Positions 12,580-27,300 of a DNA stretch of 64,000 nucleotides are shown piece by piece. The notes beneath the pieces are model-generated. The model ran no database searches. It saw only the letters and a program-made list of their open reading frames with translations, and was not told the DNA's origin. How positions within the stretch are numbered: position 1 is the stretch's first letter; each line of letters begins with the position of its first letter. The stretch covers positions 11,690,917 through 11,754,916 of the forward strand of contig NC_049991.1 in assembly GCF_000003815.2 (NCBI RefSeq), written 5' to 3'. Source of the DNA: Branchiostoma floridae (Eukaryota; Chordata; Leptocardii; Amphioxiformes; Branchiostomatidae). A program made the position numbers and the translations under genes.

Positions 12580-14631
12580 GCTCTAATATTATCTTAGTCT
12601 ATTTTTGTCGAAATATGAAAATGCACACTACCACTTTATCGAATTCTTTCTTAAGTAAGCTTCTGTACGTGCTGTAATTAATACAATACGTTTGCAACAA
12701 TAGATTACATAAATATGTACAAAAATAAATACATGAGAGGTGAAACGATGACTATTAAACATTTGAACAAAGCTTATTATATGCATTATAATAATATGTG
12801 TATACAAGCCATTTCCTGAAGACGGCAAAAAGTATTGAGTCTAAAATAACTGCTTTAAAAAAAACCTATATAGCTAGTGCACGTGCCTGCATATCAACTT
12901 GACTGTTCTGCATTGACTGGTCATAAGATGACTCAGTTCAAGCGTGTTACTTGATGGTTGGATATAAAAGTCTCGTTTGCTTCCTGGCCATCAAAGTTAT
13001 GGCTGTAACACATAAACGTTACCAATAACGTCAGCATACCTCACAAGCGTCTAATCCTAACACGAACTAAATGTTCTGCTGCATAGTGTCTAAGTCAGCT
13101 TAAGCCTACTACAATGGCTGCCATAATTAAAGCGAAATGGCATAGTTCCAGGCCGAACTTCCCCAGCCTGAAGCTAGTTTTATGAGTTCAAACCAAAGAG
13201 GACCACACTTAACCACTTGGCAAGCCTCCAGTACTCATGGTTGCAAAGGTGCGCAGTAACTAATACCTATTCATCAATCATGCACCAAAGTTTAACTGTA
13301 CTGAGCACATGTGTCAAAAGTTAGACATGAAAACTGTCTCCAAGGTACTCCAAAGAGGCGCCAAGAAACCGTTTCCCAGACATGCATAAGTCCAGCCCAT
13401 TACCTTATACCTGAAAACTGTCGCATTCTTTGCCCATGGGTCGATATGGAATCTCGAGAGAGTGAGAGACTAGAGGATAGGGATCATTGGATCTGGAGAG
13501 ATGTGAAGCTTGATTTATGCACAGCTGTGTTGGCCAGTATCCGTCAGCCTTGCAATCTAGTGCTATAATTTTGTTTTGCGGGAAGAAGGGTCAATGAAGT
13601 TTGCGCGGGATGTTTTAAGTTCGCGGTTGAATCTGTAGCTAGGTAGTAATTCGCGGCGACTTGAATTCGCGGCTAGCCTGACTAAATCGCGCTTCTACCA
13701 GCCGGCCCTGCATTTGTCAGTCAGCCAACAACACAGGCGAGAGGTAACCACTAAAACCGCTAAGATAAAATCACCACAAACATTTTGGGATTGACGGCTT
13801 GGGAAGATGGCAGACAAAGGAGACTTGTGCGTAAAAGATTTCCCGAACATCTATCAAACAAAGGGTTAGGGGACGTTGTCCACAACAAATGTAAAAAGTG
13901 GTTACATTAAAAGCAATTGCAATGCATAGAAAATTCCTTTATGCGGTGAATCTTCCTTCGCAATTTGTTGGTCTTCATCATTGCGGAATTCTATTGATCA
14001 AAGTGTCACTCGTTGGGTAAATGATTCAAGGTGAAATATTAGAACTTGACCTATGTCTTATGTATAATTTATCGTGTGAACTTACTGCGATACATGTCAC
14101 AATACCTTCTGAAATCAAATCAATTATTTAGTTTCATTAACGTGTTTGGTTGACCAAATCGCCAATGCCCCGTGAAGTTAATTTAATTCAAAAACGCTTC
14201 ATATATCGATGTACGCGTAACCAGTACATATGGGTTGGCAGATGAGACGCAATCACTCTTCTGTAATAACATTTCTTCAGTCATTCTAAGAAAACGATAA
14301 ATACACGTAAACTGTACCTCATTATCGACGAGTGAAAATATGATGAAGACAAAAGGAGTCACTACGCCTGGAGTTCTGCAGTTCAACAAATTCCTGCTAG
14401 AGGCATTACTGAACGGTAACATTATCCTGGAAGATACTGAAAACTTCTTCATATCTTCGCCAAATTATCTTGACCTTTACATTTTTTTTACCTTTATAAC
14501 TGTTTCTCATTGATTATGCAAATAAGGTATTCATTTACATAAATTGTATCATAGCTTTTCTCCACTAAATAACAGACTGAGGTTGCCCCAAGTATCAACA
14601 TTTGATAAGTCTATTCTAGCATTTACCGTCA

Positions 14632-14731
14632 NNNNNNNNNNNNNNNNNNNNNNNNNNNNNNNNNNNNNNNNNNNNNNNNNNNNNNNNNNNNNNNNNNNNN
14701 NNNNNNNNNNNNNNNNNNNNNNNNNNNNNNN
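14632..14731. other. Assembly gap (100 N)
   Basis: Exactly 100 N characters. The gap sits at the left edge of an inverted-repeat element, so its true size is unknown and sequence may be missing. Confidence 1.
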
Positions 14732-14814
14732 TAGGCCGAGCTAAATTCTTGATTTGTAAAGGGGGCTTTAAAGTTACTTAACTCCGTGTAGGATAGTTCT
14801 GAAGAGTTAAGTTC

Positions 14815-15415
14815 AGATCGTACACGGTATTTGTGTCCGTATAACGTGCTAGAGGTCAAAACCATAGACGATGGGGGGATCATATCTATTACTGTACGTC
14901 AACATTGGAACCCTTCAAAGTTGGGCTCTTTCGGTCATTGCGAAAGATCAAACAGAACAGATAGCAGATCAATGGGGGAAGGAGATAGGAGAACTCTAAC
15001 TCTACCGGCCCTGATCAAATACTACCTGCTCAGACCTGTATTTCGCAGTCACTTTTTTGGAGATCGTATCGTGTGCAAACTACACCACCATGCCTCGGAG
15101 CTTTGCTCTGGCGTTCCCCTCGCCGGTACTATGTATTTAAGCCCCCGTGAGGGAAAGGGGCCCTGGCGTTGCAAGCCAAACATATAGATCCTTAGGCATT
15201 TTTATTCCGGGCAAGTAGCCCGCACCAGCCTCCATAGTCCTATAAACAAGGCATATAATTTAGATGTCCATACTTGGTGGTGTACAGAAGCCAATGTTTG
15301 CACACACGTTGCCGAAATGAAAGTCGGTGTTAATGTCCACTGTATTAGATATGATCACCCCACTCTCTATGATCTTGACCTCTACCAAGTTGTACGGACA
15401 CAAATAAGGTGTATG
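14815..15415. mobile_element. Inverted-repeat (foldback/TIR) element
   Basis: Arms of about 90 bp at 14815-14905 and 15325-15415 are near reverse complements, sharing 'tatacggacacaaata' / 'tgtacggacacaaata', 'gacctct' and 'agatatgatc'. The interior contains a paired GC-rich block. The element may extend beyond both arms, and the N gap abuts its left side. No transposase is seen. Confidence 0.6.
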
Positions 15416-18357
15416 CGACCTGGACGTGACACTTGAGAACTGGCCTCTTCGAAGGTAGGCATCTTTCAGGACTGTACAATCGTTTGCCTGTGGTTTTCCT
15501 TTCATTTTTCGACGCAAGGTTTGCAATCTGGTTTGTTCCCGGTGCTGTAACCTAGAAGGCTGGGTCACCTGCACCGGCTACTTGCAGGGCCTTTCTGTTT
15601 TCTTTCACGTTACGATTGAAACTCCTAAGGAAGTTGATAGGCATGTTTGTTAAAAAGGCTATAGATAATAGAATAGGCATTTAGTATTCTGTACTGATCT
15701 AACATCTCTTAATGCGATTGAAACGAGTGACTCATCATGAATTTGCATCATTGATTATGCAAATTGTGTCCTTATCTGCAGAAATCATAACAGTCACAAC
15801 CCAAATTGTAAAAAATATGAAGGACCAATGAGGTTCTTTAACCTCCCTAGGACTCATCTTGGTGAAGATTTGAGACTATATAATTGATCTGCATGATTAA
15901 GTTGTATGTCTGATAAAGTTCACCTTAAAATGAAATTTCCATCTTTGACCGACAAAGAATTATGGCTTCTTATCAATTATGCAAAGTACGTCTCCGTATG
16001 ATATGATTGATATCTATCGATATTTCACTTTCTCTATTACACGTCACATTCTAGAGTGCATTGGATTCATAGTTTCCGTGTTAATTATGAAAATGAGACA
16101 TCGCACCTGGCGAGACAGTATCTCTTTACACGTCTAAGGTGCACAGTGCCTCATCCCTGCTGTCAACATTGCATCCAATAATCTACGTTTGGAACATTGC
16201 TAAAACATATCGCTAGGTGGCGCTTTTGCCACCACAAGCAAACAGATCAAGGGCATTATATAAAACGTCCTTGAACAGATGTTTCCAGAACTTGTCATTC
16301 CATTTTCCAATATTGAACAGGGATAACATACAAGACACGGGATTTGTGCGATTGAAAATACAGTACCAGTCACATTGTATGACCATGTTGAATAAAACGC
16401 TTCGCCTTTCGCTTAACATTAACCAAGGAGCTCCTTGCATTAACAACGCAAAGAAGAATTCTAGACAAACGGTTAACTTGCCTGGTACTGGGTATGCTGC
16501 GTCACACTGTCGAATCCAAAGTACTCTGACAGTTCTTCCCAACCGCTCACAAAATTTTGCCCCGTCATTCTCGTCCAAGTTATTCCAGAAGCCCGTCTCT
16601 GCATTTTTTAGGAAAGCTGTCCGCGAAAACTTAAGAAAACTGCAAGTTTTGTTCGCCTGATGTAACAAAACGCACGAGATGCTCACGGACCACGCGACAA
16701 TAAGAATGCAACACCTGTTGAACCTGACGTCATCGCGCGGAAAATTTGAATATAACTTGAAGTGATTAGACCCGGGGCGTTTTTGATTGGCTGATGTTTG
16801 TGTTATCACTTAAACACGTTTTACAAGCGCTGGCTCGTCTCACTTAGAATGTTTAGATTTATGGCAACAATGTCCCCAGAGTACAATATTTTCTGAGTAC
16901 ATGTATCATTCAATGAACATGGCACGGGTAAACTCACTTCATAGGCCCTGTGAGAATTTGGTCATGCGCCACCCATTGTGCACCATTGTCAACAGACGGG
17001 AACGCACTAGCATGTTCGCACTCTCGGACTTGTCCCAGCTATAACATCGTGCTGTTTTCATCAGTATCTAAATGAGAAAACACTTTGACATTAATCACTA
17101 CTTGTTACCATTTGGAGAAATAAAATTTAAATCTTATTTGACTTTGGAATTGATTTTGGCATTCTACAATATCAGCATCATTTCCGATATTTTTTGCATA
17201 CAGCAGATATTTTATCACTTTGCAGGTGCTTTGTACAAGTTTCAGTAACTTAAAATTTTGGAAACGGACTAAAATTGTTGCGCGCACGGATGTCATCCAT
17301 ATACTCAAATCAACATGGCTACAAAATCTATCAGGCATTAGAAAGTACTTCACAGTGGTAGTCTTTGTGATGATTTAATTCATGTAGCTAGAAAATGCAG
17401 AAACATGTAGGAAAAAAAAAACATATTATAGGTCATACTATTGCCGGATTGAAGTAACCAAACCTGTCCGATGTAAAATCCATTTTGTCCAAGACAATGT
17501 AATAACAGTCTTGTTAAACAAACTCATTGGTCATAGATATTGACATTGTTATCATAGTGGCCTTTTACAACATCACTTACATAGAATCTTATATTCTATA
17601 ATTCTGTGGATCAGGTATTGCTACAACCTTTCTTCTGTTGCATGTAACATCTCTATGTCAGTAGTCAAAACAGTTGTATCTTTTCCGAAAACCATAAAGT
17701 TACAGGTAATACACATGTATTTCTTACAAAGATATCATTACACATCACACTTACTTTCAATAGTGATCTGCTTTTAATATTTTCATTGAAAGTGACATTA
17801 CTGGCATCAATGTATCAAAGGGATTTTCAGAATTAGCACCAACTTCTGCCAGGATTATTACACAATGCTAATAAAGTACTTTTCTTGCCACAAAGTAGCA
17901 GAACAATAAATAAAACCTTTACATAACATATGCTTATATACAGAGTGAAAACCTGTGCCAGTAAACAACAAAACAGGAGTCTACGTCTAACATTATGAAA
18001 GTCTTTCAGAAAGATTTACAAAATACCAGTCCTTTTACGTGCCAGTCTATAACTATAGTGCCTGTTGGCATATACAGCTACATGAGTAAAGGTAATTTAC
18101 AAGCCACCGACAGCACAAAGCACAAGACTTAATATTATGGTGATATTGCACCTTGATACTTTCCTTGATCTTTCCCTGCTAAGCTGCCGTTCAGACACCA
18201 ATCTGTGTTGTTTCATGATTACGAAGGCTATAGCTAACGATAACATCTCAAATACTATCAATCCACATTACACTAATGCCTCTGAAAGTTTGAAAAAGAC
18301 AATAGAATCTTCTAATGGGATATTTTTTGACAGAAATGGCAGTGATCCCAGCTAGCA

Positions 18358-21300
18358 TCATCTGAAGTCTGGTTTGAGTGCCCAAACACCATTCCCTCCA
18401 GGGCCTCTGTGGAAGGTACAGATTCTATTCAACATGGAACGGAACACCACATTCTTATTGGTCCCTAGCTTCCCCTTGAACTCATCCAGAAGCTCATCAG
18501 TGGTAGCCTGTCCATCAGTGCTTGCCTGGAAAGCGATGTAGTTCCTGATTTCTACGATCATCTCATCATACTCGGACCCAGCTGGTGCAGTGGGTGCTTC
18601 CTGGCTGTTGTCTTCGTCTCCGCTCTCGTTGCCAGCTTCCAGCGACAGTTTGATGTGATTTCGAAGGCGCATCTGGTTGAGGAGGCTTTCCGAGGAGACA
18701 TCTTCTGCGGAGGATTTTGTGCCGGCCACATGGCCACTGAAGTGCTTCTTCTTTGGGATGACAAACTTGGCAGCCTTGGTCTCGGACTTTCCGGAACCAG
18801 AAGCACCAGCTGCTGCTGAGGTTCTCTTCTTACCAAACCTTGGCCTGTGGAGACAGAACGGGATATCAGAACAACTAATCAATGATGCAAGTGCTGTAAA
18901 TGCCGAAACGTTCGCGGTGGTTTAATGTTCATGGTTTTCATGGTGGCCACTTTACTGAGAACTTAAAACCACCGCAAAAAGTCCTTTTTCCCACTACCAT
19001 GAAATTAAATCCCTGCGAACTTAAATGCATTTACAGTAATGTCTACTCTATTGATCCTATTCCAGAAATCTGCAATTTTCACAAGCCATCATCAACTCAA
19101 ACCTAGCAGAGTATAAACAACAGAATCTGATGGTTGCAATCTGCACTTACTTCTGCTTGACACCAGGGGGCGCTCCTGATCCACCGTGTCTGCCTGTCCA
19201 GGTCGGCACACCCGACGTGGCCCCCAGACACTGCTGCCTGGTCCGCTTCAGGGCCCTGGCCGCCTCCTTGGCCACCCTGTCGGCCTCGCCCTCCACCAGC
19301 AGGTAGTCTGGGTTAGAGGACATCATGATCTTGTCATGCTGCAGGGCACTGTGAACACCTGAAACAAACCGCTGTGTTAATCATACAACTCTACACATAA
19401 CAAAGGGTCTGGGTTAGAGGACATCATGATCTTGTCATGCTGCAGGGCACTGTGAACACCTGAAACGAACCGCTGTGTTAATCATGCAACTCTACACATA
19501 AGAAAGGGAACACACAAAATATGTTAGGCATACAGCCAGATGTTGGTTTTGTGACACTATTATGAATGTGCTTTCCTTAGTCCAGATTAGGACCTGCGAT
19601 GGTCATCACTACTTTATTCAACAGGTGACCATCAAAATGGCTAGAAGAACACACCTGTAAACATTACATACTAGTACCGTCAAATGTATTCCTTAATGTT
19701 AGCTGAGCACTACCATCTAGTTACAAGTAGCTATAGTACTTGGCTCTAAGAATACAGAACTTGAACTGATTAACTAAGAACATCTTTCTGTTTATGAAAT
19801 TATCATGAACGTTGAAAGGTACCACTCTCCAACTTAAATTAAGTACTATTCACACCATATGACAACCCCTAACCTGACTTTTTGAAGAGTTTCTTCAGGA
19901 CATACTCCTCAGTAGCCTTGTGTGAGCCCTCTTCCTCCTCTTTAGCTGATGACTGGTATGCTGAGTGACGAGCCAGGTATTCTATCCTCTCTCCTTCCAA
20001 AGCTGAAAAGCACAATCACAACTAAATTAAGACTTGTCTATCTCAACCTTAAATAACTAACAAATTGGTTTATCCTTGGGATAGAGCTTTTAAGTGACTG
20101 ATACAATACTGACACAAACTAGAGACAGAGATATCAGAAGATCTACACACAAGAATCAATGTTTCTTTCCTAACAAATATTGGTCTATTAAACAAACGTA
20201 CCTGCATCCTTTCTCTTCTTTTTCTTTAGTTTCTTTCCCCGCTCACGAGATGTTGATGGCTTGCAAGTTTTCAATTTGGCAGTGGTGGCAGATTTCTCTG
20301 GAATGTCAGTCTGTGAGGTAGATACTTGGTTCAATGCCTGAGTGTCCTTGGATGACTTCTGGCTGTCTTCTATAGCACCATTATCTACATGCCTGTGCTC
20401 TTTGCTCTTGCTTTCACCTGCTTCAGCTCCATTACAGCCGGGACTGCTGCCAGCATCACCATTGGCTGACACTTTCTTCATCACTGAGTTTAACGTAGAA
20501 TTTCCCAGTTTCCATTTTGCCAACAGTCTGCTGACAGTTGCCTTGTCCTTAGAGCTGTCTGGTGTGGAAACTTTCTCTGCTGTTTTCTGTTTCCTTCTGT
20601 TGGGCAATAACTTCACATCAGGTTTTGGTACCTTCCCTGCATTCTTTGCCTTCCTCATGTCAACTTTAACCTCTGACCCTGTGCCAGCAAAGATGGCGCC
20701 CGTCTCCGTGCCTTCCTTGTTGTCATCACAGGTCAGGGTGAACAGCTCGTACATGTCGTTGGACTTGAAGAATCGCCGCTGCCGAGGGTCCTTCAGCACC
20801 CTGTTGGTGAGGAACTGTTTGAAGATCTGTCGGTGGTAGATCTTCTCCTCAATGGTCCCAGTGGTGAGGAGGCGGTAGATGGTCACATCCTTGCTCTGGC
20901 CGATGCGCCAGGCCCGCTCGCGCGCCTGCATGTCCGTGCTGGGGTTCCAGTCCGGGTCGAAGATGATGACACGGTTGGCTCCGGTAAGGTTGACCCCCAG
21001 GCCGCCAACTCGAGTGGTCAGCAGGAAGACAAAGATGGAGGTGTCCTGCAGAGATAAATCATTCAAAATCAAGTTCAAGTCCAACTGTCCTGTAGGCTAC
21101 TGACAAATATTACATGTAAAATCTCTATATGCAAATATACTTATGAAGAGAGCTTTCTATTGCTTACAGCCCAACCACGTGTTAAAAAAATGTACATGTA
21201 TATGTTTATTTTTGATTGAAAAGAAGCTGATGAAAAAAATTTGGCTAAAAATGTATATGTATATATTGTTGATGATTATACATGTATATCATTTAAACAC

Positions 21301-24300
21301 ATTAGAAACATATGAATTGTACCTTGTTGAACTTGGTAATTTTGGGTTGTCTGGATGAGATGGTTGTTGTTCCATCCATCCTCATGTAGGTGTAGCTCTG
21401 GTCCTGGACAAACTCCTCCATCAGGTCCAGCATCTGGTAGGAGGAGGATGGGTACAGTTTATCTCAAACCTCATCATGACAACAGAGTAATCCTACTCAT
21501 ACACTCACTAACACATTAAAATACATCAAACTCTCCAATTTTCATCTATTTCTAAACGTTCACCACCCCATTTCTGCCACCATCTACATAACAGGTGAAC
21601 ATCATCTTTTCAAGATGTTCACCTGATGACCTTACTGTGAGCTTGGATCCACTCACCTGAGGATTCATGACAACTCTTTTGATAACTGTTATGTGTTCTG
21701 AAAAGTCCTTGAGGCATTTCTCCATTTAAGCATTGTTGGCATATTGAGGAAGCTTTGAATACAAGTAAGAGCTACACAGTTACAACCCTAAGACCTGAAT
21801 CTGTTTGTTGAATGTTGCCCTACCTGTTTGCTCTGAGAGAAGAGCAGCACCCTGTGGCCCTGTTTGTGCCACATCTTCAGCAGGGTGTTGACGACGATCA
21901 TCTTCCCCGAGCGTTTCCAGTACCCGTAGTGCTGGTCCTTAGTCAGGGTGCTCTCGTCTGTCCCCACCATGATGCGGGGCCCTCCCGTCACCAGGTCAGG
22001 GTGGTTACAGATCTTCCTTAGAGTTATCAGGCCTGCAAACACCTACATGGACAAGTTTGATAAGACATATCAGTGAATGAAAATATGCCTAAATAATACA
22101 TGTAGAGAGCAACAGCAATACTCAGTCACTCACACACTATCCTGTTTATAGCCTGGTGCTCCCTATCAGGCAAGGGTTACACATGCTTGCATGCAGATCT
22201 GGAGATTTGATGGCAGCAACCTACTGTAAATTCATCTATTTTTATGAGGATTACTTCTGGAAAAGGGGAAATAAATTTTACTGTGTCTTAAGTTTGCAGT
22301 TGCAAATATTCCATATTTTGGTACATATACAATGTATAATACTGGTACATTGTAATACAATACATTGGAGTTGCATATAGATGTACTAGTATTTAGGCAA
22401 AGACACCACAAGAGTTTCTATCCAAGCAAAATTGAAAATACTTTCAAGTTGGACCTATGTTCTTCAACAAGGTAACAAACTCCTTCTACCTGATACTGCC
22501 CATCCAGTATCTGCTGACATTCCCTGGAGCCCAGATAGTCCTTGTATGCCTCCTTCTGTTCCTCAGTTATTCTGCAGAAGAGCACCTGAGAGGAATATTG
22601 AATATATGAGACAATAGGCCAAATGGGAAGTTCATCCAACAACACAAATAGCACTACTTTTTATTGCCATGCATAGTCAATATAAGGATTGGTACATTGT
22701 AGGTAAAGGTCCTATAGCCCTTGAGGACATAGGGGCAGTGAGTTGTTTATCTACTGTGTCTACAGCATGGTATTGAAAGACTGAGCCCAATCTCTCCTTC
22801 CACTGCCTTTTACCATACCAACCAATGTTAGGTAACCATTTTCACACCTTGGTAGAGTGGTGAAGGTCGCATAAAGAGCCTGTCTAAAGGACCCAACGTC
22901 CAGCAAGGAACATCAAGAATTGAGCCCGTGACCCCTTGACATCTGCTTACCTTGCCACTTAGCCATGCAATGCCACATAATGCTAACGACACAACAAAAC
23001 ACAACACAATACAACAAATCACCTGTTCGCTCTTATTGGGCAGATTCAAGTTCATCTTGACGTCATTCTTCATCCTCCTGAGCAGGTAAGGGTTGATGGT
23101 GTCTCTCAACACACAGGCACACTTATAGGCTGTCTGGACCTGTAAACAATGAAATACAAAAACCCTTTCATTATAGCACGCACCACAAAACAAGTGCCTT
23201 AATTCATCACTTTCTTAAATATTTTCCACAAATCAATAGTGAATCTTGAACATCCTTGAATCTCATACATGTATCTTGTCAGCAAAGTTCAGACTTTAGC
23301 ATTGATGCAATACAAGCCCACAAACATTCTACACAAGTCACCACAACCCATATACAGGTATATGATAATCTAACAACAGCAGATTTAGAATTATGTCTTC
23401 AAATAGAGCACATCTACCATGGAAGGTGTTCTTACCTGTACAGGTGTAGCATTAGCGTATCCTCCCTGAGTGATGGGTACTGAGAACTGCTCCATGAACA
23501 CCGGCAGTGTCCCCAGCTTCCCAGGAAACACGAAGTCACACAGGGACCACAGCTCCCGCAGGTTGTTCTGCATGGGAGACCCTGACAGGATGATCCTGGA
23601 GAACAGAGCATTGCCACAGTGAGATGCATAAATAATAACGCTTAACAGGATTTCAAATGTTCTAGTGTTATAAAATGTCAACAATGAAGACATGCTTACA
23701 TTCTTGATGATTGTGACAATACAAGAGATGACAAATATTTGTCTAGCACTTCCATACAGTTCAACAGTAGCCTGGGTACCATTCAGATAGTAGTTCAATC
23801 TGACGTTTACTACGTACAGTCGCTTCTCTGCTATTCTGTCTGGGAACCTTGACATTTGTAGGTTGAAATTTGTACGAGGGCGCTGATTGTTCCCTACATA
23901 TCAGCGAATGGAGGAATGGGTTCAAGCGCTCACTCAAAAAGGCATTCCAACACTTAGGCTAGTTCAGCTACGGAAATTTTAGGAGAATTGGTGGTTTATC
24001 ATTGGACCAGTAACAGGCAGTGCCAGTATTAATGCTGTTTGTACCTGTGAGGGGTTCTGAACTGTTTACAAGCCAGCGTGACTTTAGCATCAGGGTTCCT
24101 GATCTTGTGCCCCTCGTCCAGGATGACGTAGTGCCAGTCGTAGTGCAGGAGGGAGTCCTGTCTCAGGTTCACCTCCTGGTATGATGTCACCAGCACCCCA
24201 CGATCACGGGCGATCTCACGGATCAGCCGGTCCTGATAAGACAGTGCACACAGTGCTTAATGACTTTTCTTTTACAAAGTTTCAAATATATGATACTTCA

Positions 24301-27300
24301 GCAACCTAAAATCTATGGAGACTTTACATTTACAATAATGCTAGGCAGGCATTTCAGTTAGTAACATTACAAGCTGGGACAGCATTCTATTACATGATGT
24401 AAGGAAGCATTTTGAGTTAAGATGAGCCATGTTCAGGAGGACCCTGACGTTTGTAAGGCTGTGAAGTTACCTTGGATGTGGTGAAGGTGCCAGACTCGTG
24501 CAGTATGGCAACTCTAACACGAGGGAACCAGGTGTGGAACTCACGAACCCACTGGTGCAGCACTGTCACAGGAGCAACCACCAGGCATGGGCCCAGACCT
24601 ATATATCTGTGCAACAATAACACACAGGTTAGTCAAAGTGTGTTTAACTATCACAATCACTGTAGAGGAATACTCTTAGCTGACACTGCTGTTAGTGTCT
24701 TCATCTTCTTTGTGTTTAGGTGGCCACCACCATCATCTTGTTGATGTTTCTGCCATACTTATCAGTAGTGCTGGTGCAAAAGGTTTCAGGTAATGGTAGG
24801 TCTTGAAATTGGGGGTCTACTGTAAGTGTTAGTGTAGATGATGTCTTACTTGGTCATGATGCCCCTGTTCCTGACGTTGCCGTACTGCAGGCCGTACAGG
24901 AACACGATGGCCTGGATAGTCTTGCCCAGCCCCATCTCATCCCCCATGATGCCTCCTGCCTGCTGACTGTGCAGCTCCCATAACCACCTCACACCTGTCT
25001 GCTGGTACCTGGGACAGAACATGGGTTAAGTCGTACAGTAATGTTGATTCACCTTTATCTATGGGGCAACCTATATCTGTTGCTTTTAGATATGCCAAGT
25101 TGACAGGCGGTGGTTTCAAACTGCAGTAGTTTGATGAAAGAATTACAATTCAAAGCCACCTTCCTTCGACTTGATATTCCTCAATACCCCTTTTCAAAAG
25201 CAACAGATAGCAGCAACAAAGCAACAATAGATCTGACAGCCACCTCTCCTGGTATTCTACAAAGACAACAAATACATGTGTTTGGCAGATGATGCTCTGA
25301 AGTAAACATAAGAGTTTGGAAATGTACTTCTGTGCAACTTGTTTACAGTGCAAATTATATACTCCCAATCTTCATTTTCTACAAGATTAACCAGTCCTAC
25401 CAAAGGGAAAATTCATCACTGAAAACTAAATCCGTGAAATGGCATCTCTATGTCTAACAGTAGACCTACTTATAGAGCTTGTTCCATGTTTCCACTGGCA
25501 GTTTAAACCCCCCATCCATCTCCACATCTGATGTCTCACTCTCACTGTCCTCACCAGCATCATAACGAGCCTGTTTCTGTTGCAGCTTCTCCTTGTGATT
25601 TTGCCTGAACAATTGACATAGTGATCACAATAATTAACAAATGCAGTAAAGCTAAGATGCCACTATAATCATTACAACAAAATTAAGCTTATAATCATTA
25701 CAGCATAATTGAGCTGGAATAGCTCCAGATCTCATTTTCCTCAGGCAATAATAGCATACAGGCATCAATACCAGATACAGTAAAACCTTCCTTACTAACA
25801 AACTTTGCCTTTTAGCAGTCTTCAAGTGTTCAATGTATATGTATTATCTTCTCATTTTTATTCACATTACATAAAAGGCCAAACAGATACAGTATACTTG
25901 TTTTGTGTTACATGCAAGAGACTTGTTATGTTTATAGAATAAGGAGAAGAACATGGTATTATGATGTAGAGTCTCTCTATAAAACAAACCTCGACCCACC
26001 TGAGTCTCTTGTGGAAGTACCTGAGGTTCCCATCATCCCTACACCTGTGCTGAGGTTTCTTCTCTTTTCCTTTCTCATCGTCTCCACTGGAGTCAGGGTG
26101 ACCTGCCAGCCCGCTGTAGTCCTGGTTGTGCTTGGACTTCCTCTTCATACCTTTCTTCTTTTCAGATGCATCATCTACGGACAAAAAAGATGAGTCCATA
26201 AGCTTTGTTATACACCGCACATGCACTAGCCAATAATAGTTTTTTATCATCACACATCCTTGATCTCAAAAGATGATATCCTTTGAGTTGCTGATAATAT
26301 GTAATGGATTATATTACAGCATGGCGACAATTTTGTTTTAGCTATGCTCCTGTAGCTGTTATGATCCATCTAACAGACAAAATACATGTATTAGACTACT
26401 AGTAGTAGAAGCTGCTTAATTGCACGGCCTATTTGTCAGTGAATTTCGTGCAATTATCCAGATGGTGCAATAATACGAAGTTATCTAGCTGGACCGCACC
26501 GGTTTGGGATTTGGGGATTCCGTGCAGTTAACAGAAGTTGAGCTATTAACTGGCTTCTACTGTACTACTACCAAAAGTAAGGTAAGGCTCACCAGATACG
26601 TCTCCGATGTCCACATCATCTAACCAGGAGTCCCTCATCTCCTTCTTGGAAGGCACATACTCATCATCACTGCCTGACCAATCACCACCTGACACATCAC
26701 TGTCATCACTGTTACGTATCCTTCCACCCAGTCTGGGACTATTTCCTTTCCTTGTCCGGGGGGATGAACTGTTTGAGGAGTCATTCCACAAGTCTGGTGA
26801 TTCCTGCTTCAGTTTTGCAGGTGAAGATTTGGACTTAACCAGTTTTGGACTGTCAGCAGAGCCTTCTGATGCTGACAAAGACTGTCTTCTTCTATCTTTT
26901 GCCAAGTTTGATGTCTTTTTAGATGTCTTATTTTTCTTGCTAGGAGTCTCTGGCTCCTCACTATTGTTTCTTCGTTTTGGCTTCTGTTTTGTCTGTTTCA
27001 TCATTTTCTTCTTTTGCTTTGACAGTTGGTCTTGCTCAGCTAGGTACTTCTCAAAGTCTGACATGACGTCTGTCACAATTTTCTTTGGTCCTTGAGGTTT
27101 GGCAGCATCGGCTGAGGCAGGGGTGGGGTCAAAGGGCGTGATCTGTCCAGTCCTGATCAGACGTTCCCTCTCAGTCTCCTGCTTATTTGCACCTGACATC
27201 AGGCCTTCCAGTGCAGATACATTATCTGTTGGGTCTGCGGACAGAAAACACCAAACCTCAACAAAGATGCAGACACATGTACATAGACTCCATGCCAGGG

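Larger units (their letters stand above)
12580..18357. other. Intergenic region between the nAChR-like gene and ERCC6
   Basis: No exon with recognisable homology was found on either strand. The region contains a GC-rich 'gcgcgg/ttcgcgg' stretch (about 13570-13690) typical of a MITE relic, an assembly gap, an inverted-repeat element (14815-15415), and AT-rich 'attatgcaaat' repeat fragments (15740-15980). A fragment related to the 33461-34334 element termini lies at about 17265-17330. The last kilobase before 18358 presumably holds the ERCC6 3' UTR. Confidence 0.6.

Noticed and set aside
16213-16809. Minus-strand open frame of 198 codons with a hydrophobic stretch near its start
   Set aside because: It opens with GTG, the first ATG is far inside, no family is recognisable, and an overlapping open frame runs on the other strand. 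Most likely chance.
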